Origin: Porphyromonadaceae bacterium
GTDB taxonomy: Bacteria; Bacteroidota; Bacteroidia; Bacteroidales; Dysgonomonadaceae
Assembly: GCA_022840285.1 (NCBI GenBank)
Contig: JALHIE010000003.1
Span: 1 to 43,722 of the forward strand
Direction of reading: 5' to 3'
DNA: 43,722 nt
Positions within the stretch are counted from its first letter, which is position 1. Each line of letters starts with the position of its first letter. A program made the position numbers and the translations under genes. This document shows, piece by piece, positions 43,651 through 43,722 of this stretch. The notes under the pieces were generated by a model, which worked only from the letters and a program-made list of their open reading frames with translations, searched no databases and was not told the DNA's origin.

Positions 43651-43681
43651 TTGGTTTTTTAAAAAAGTAAATTTACCTTTG
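43651..43681 (+). promoter_or_regulatory. Outward promoter for a gene beyond the window
   Basis: TTG (43651-43653), a 20-base spacer and TACCTTTG (43674-43681) match the Bacteroidota promoter. Its transcript would start near 43687 and leave the window on the right. Confidence 0.65.
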
Positions 43682-43682
43682 T

Positions 43683-43712
43683 GACGACATTTGGTTTTTA
43701 TTCATAGTCGTC
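43683..43712 (+). promoter_or_regulatory. Inverted repeat at the start of the outward transcript
   Basis: GACGAC (43683-43688) and GTCGTC (43707-43712) pair perfectly around 18 bases, at the predicted transcript start and just before the ATG at 43716. It could be an operator or a leader hairpin; six pairs alone are weak evidence. Confidence 0.3.
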
Positions 43713-43722
43713 TTTATGAATA

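Larger units (their letters stand above)
43200..43722. other. Right-edge AT-rich intergenic region
   Basis: About 520 bases without a supported gene. It holds a promoter firing left into the IbrA/B-like operon (43283-43315), a 10-base direct repeat, an AT-rich core, and a promoter firing right out of the window (43651-43681). An ATG at 43716-43718 may open the neighbouring gene, but only a few bases are visible. Confidence 0.6.

Noticed and set aside
1..43722. CRISPR arrays, tRNA or rRNA genes, intact transposase genes
   Set aside because: No spaced repeat series, no cloverleaf-like sequence with a CCA end in the gaps, and no transposase or integrase domain in any frame that I read.

Overview
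The window reads as chromosomal DNA of an anaerobic Bacteroidota, most likely order Bacteroidales and perhaps near Proteiniphilum, Petrimonas or Dysgonomonas. The supporting signs are large OM beta-barrel receptors with a carboxypeptidase-like N-terminal domain, LytS/LytTR two-component pairs, a split two-subunit methylmalonyl-CoA mutase (the succinate-propionate route), weak Shine-Dalgarno signals, and repeated TTTG-N19..22-TAnnTTTG promoters, the Bacteroidota housekeeping type. The genus is inference.

Layout. (a) 1-2.4 kb: a secreted beta-rich protein convergent with a YeiH-family exporter. (b) 2.6-7.3 kb: an OM receptor, a LytS-type histidine kinase and a LytTR regulator in one transcript with a clear promoter at its head. 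(c) 7.6-14.6 kb: a tripartite MacB-type efflux operon with three tandem lipoprotein adaptors, then FtsX-like permease, ATPase and TolC. (d) 14.6-21 kb, minus strand: CorA, and mutA - UbiA prenyltransferase - mutB closed by a strong terminator. (e) 21.2-25.6 kb, plus strand: an SGNH/esterase fusion and an AcnA-type aconitase. (f) 25.6-28.9 kb, minus strand: a tight four-gene operon with a YgbA_NO protein, a regulator that looks like a RIC/YtfE iron-repair protein fused to a LuxR helix-turn-helix, an MFS transporter and a creatininase-family amidohydrolase, led by a promoter and a perfect inverted repeat. (g) 28.9-33.1 kb, minus strand: MtgA, a free-standing tRNA-editing (SAD) domain, a secreted HExxH protein, TcdA and a short-chain dehydrogenase. 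(h) 33.3-40.7 kb, minus strand: rodA, pbp2, mreD, mreC, mreB and purH, the cell-elongation module. (i) 40.9-43.3 kb, minus strand: an accessory operon of a GNAT-like protein, an IbrA-like PAPS-reductase/DUF3440 protein and an IbrB-like ParB-domain protein. (j) 43.3-43.7 kb: AT-rich DNA with an outward promoter at the edge.

Most notable points. The IbrA-like gene is split by an apparent one-base loss in an A-run: adding one A back joins the 361-aa and 63-aa frames into one plausible DUF3440 protein. The YgbA_NO / RIC-LuxR / MFS / creatininase operon looks like a nitrosative-stress unit with its own sensor-regulator that has lost most RIC iron ligands. The efflux operon has three non-identical adaptors, the third lacking the C-terminal membrane-proximal domain. 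I saw no rRNA, tRNA, CRISPR array, or intact insertion sequence.
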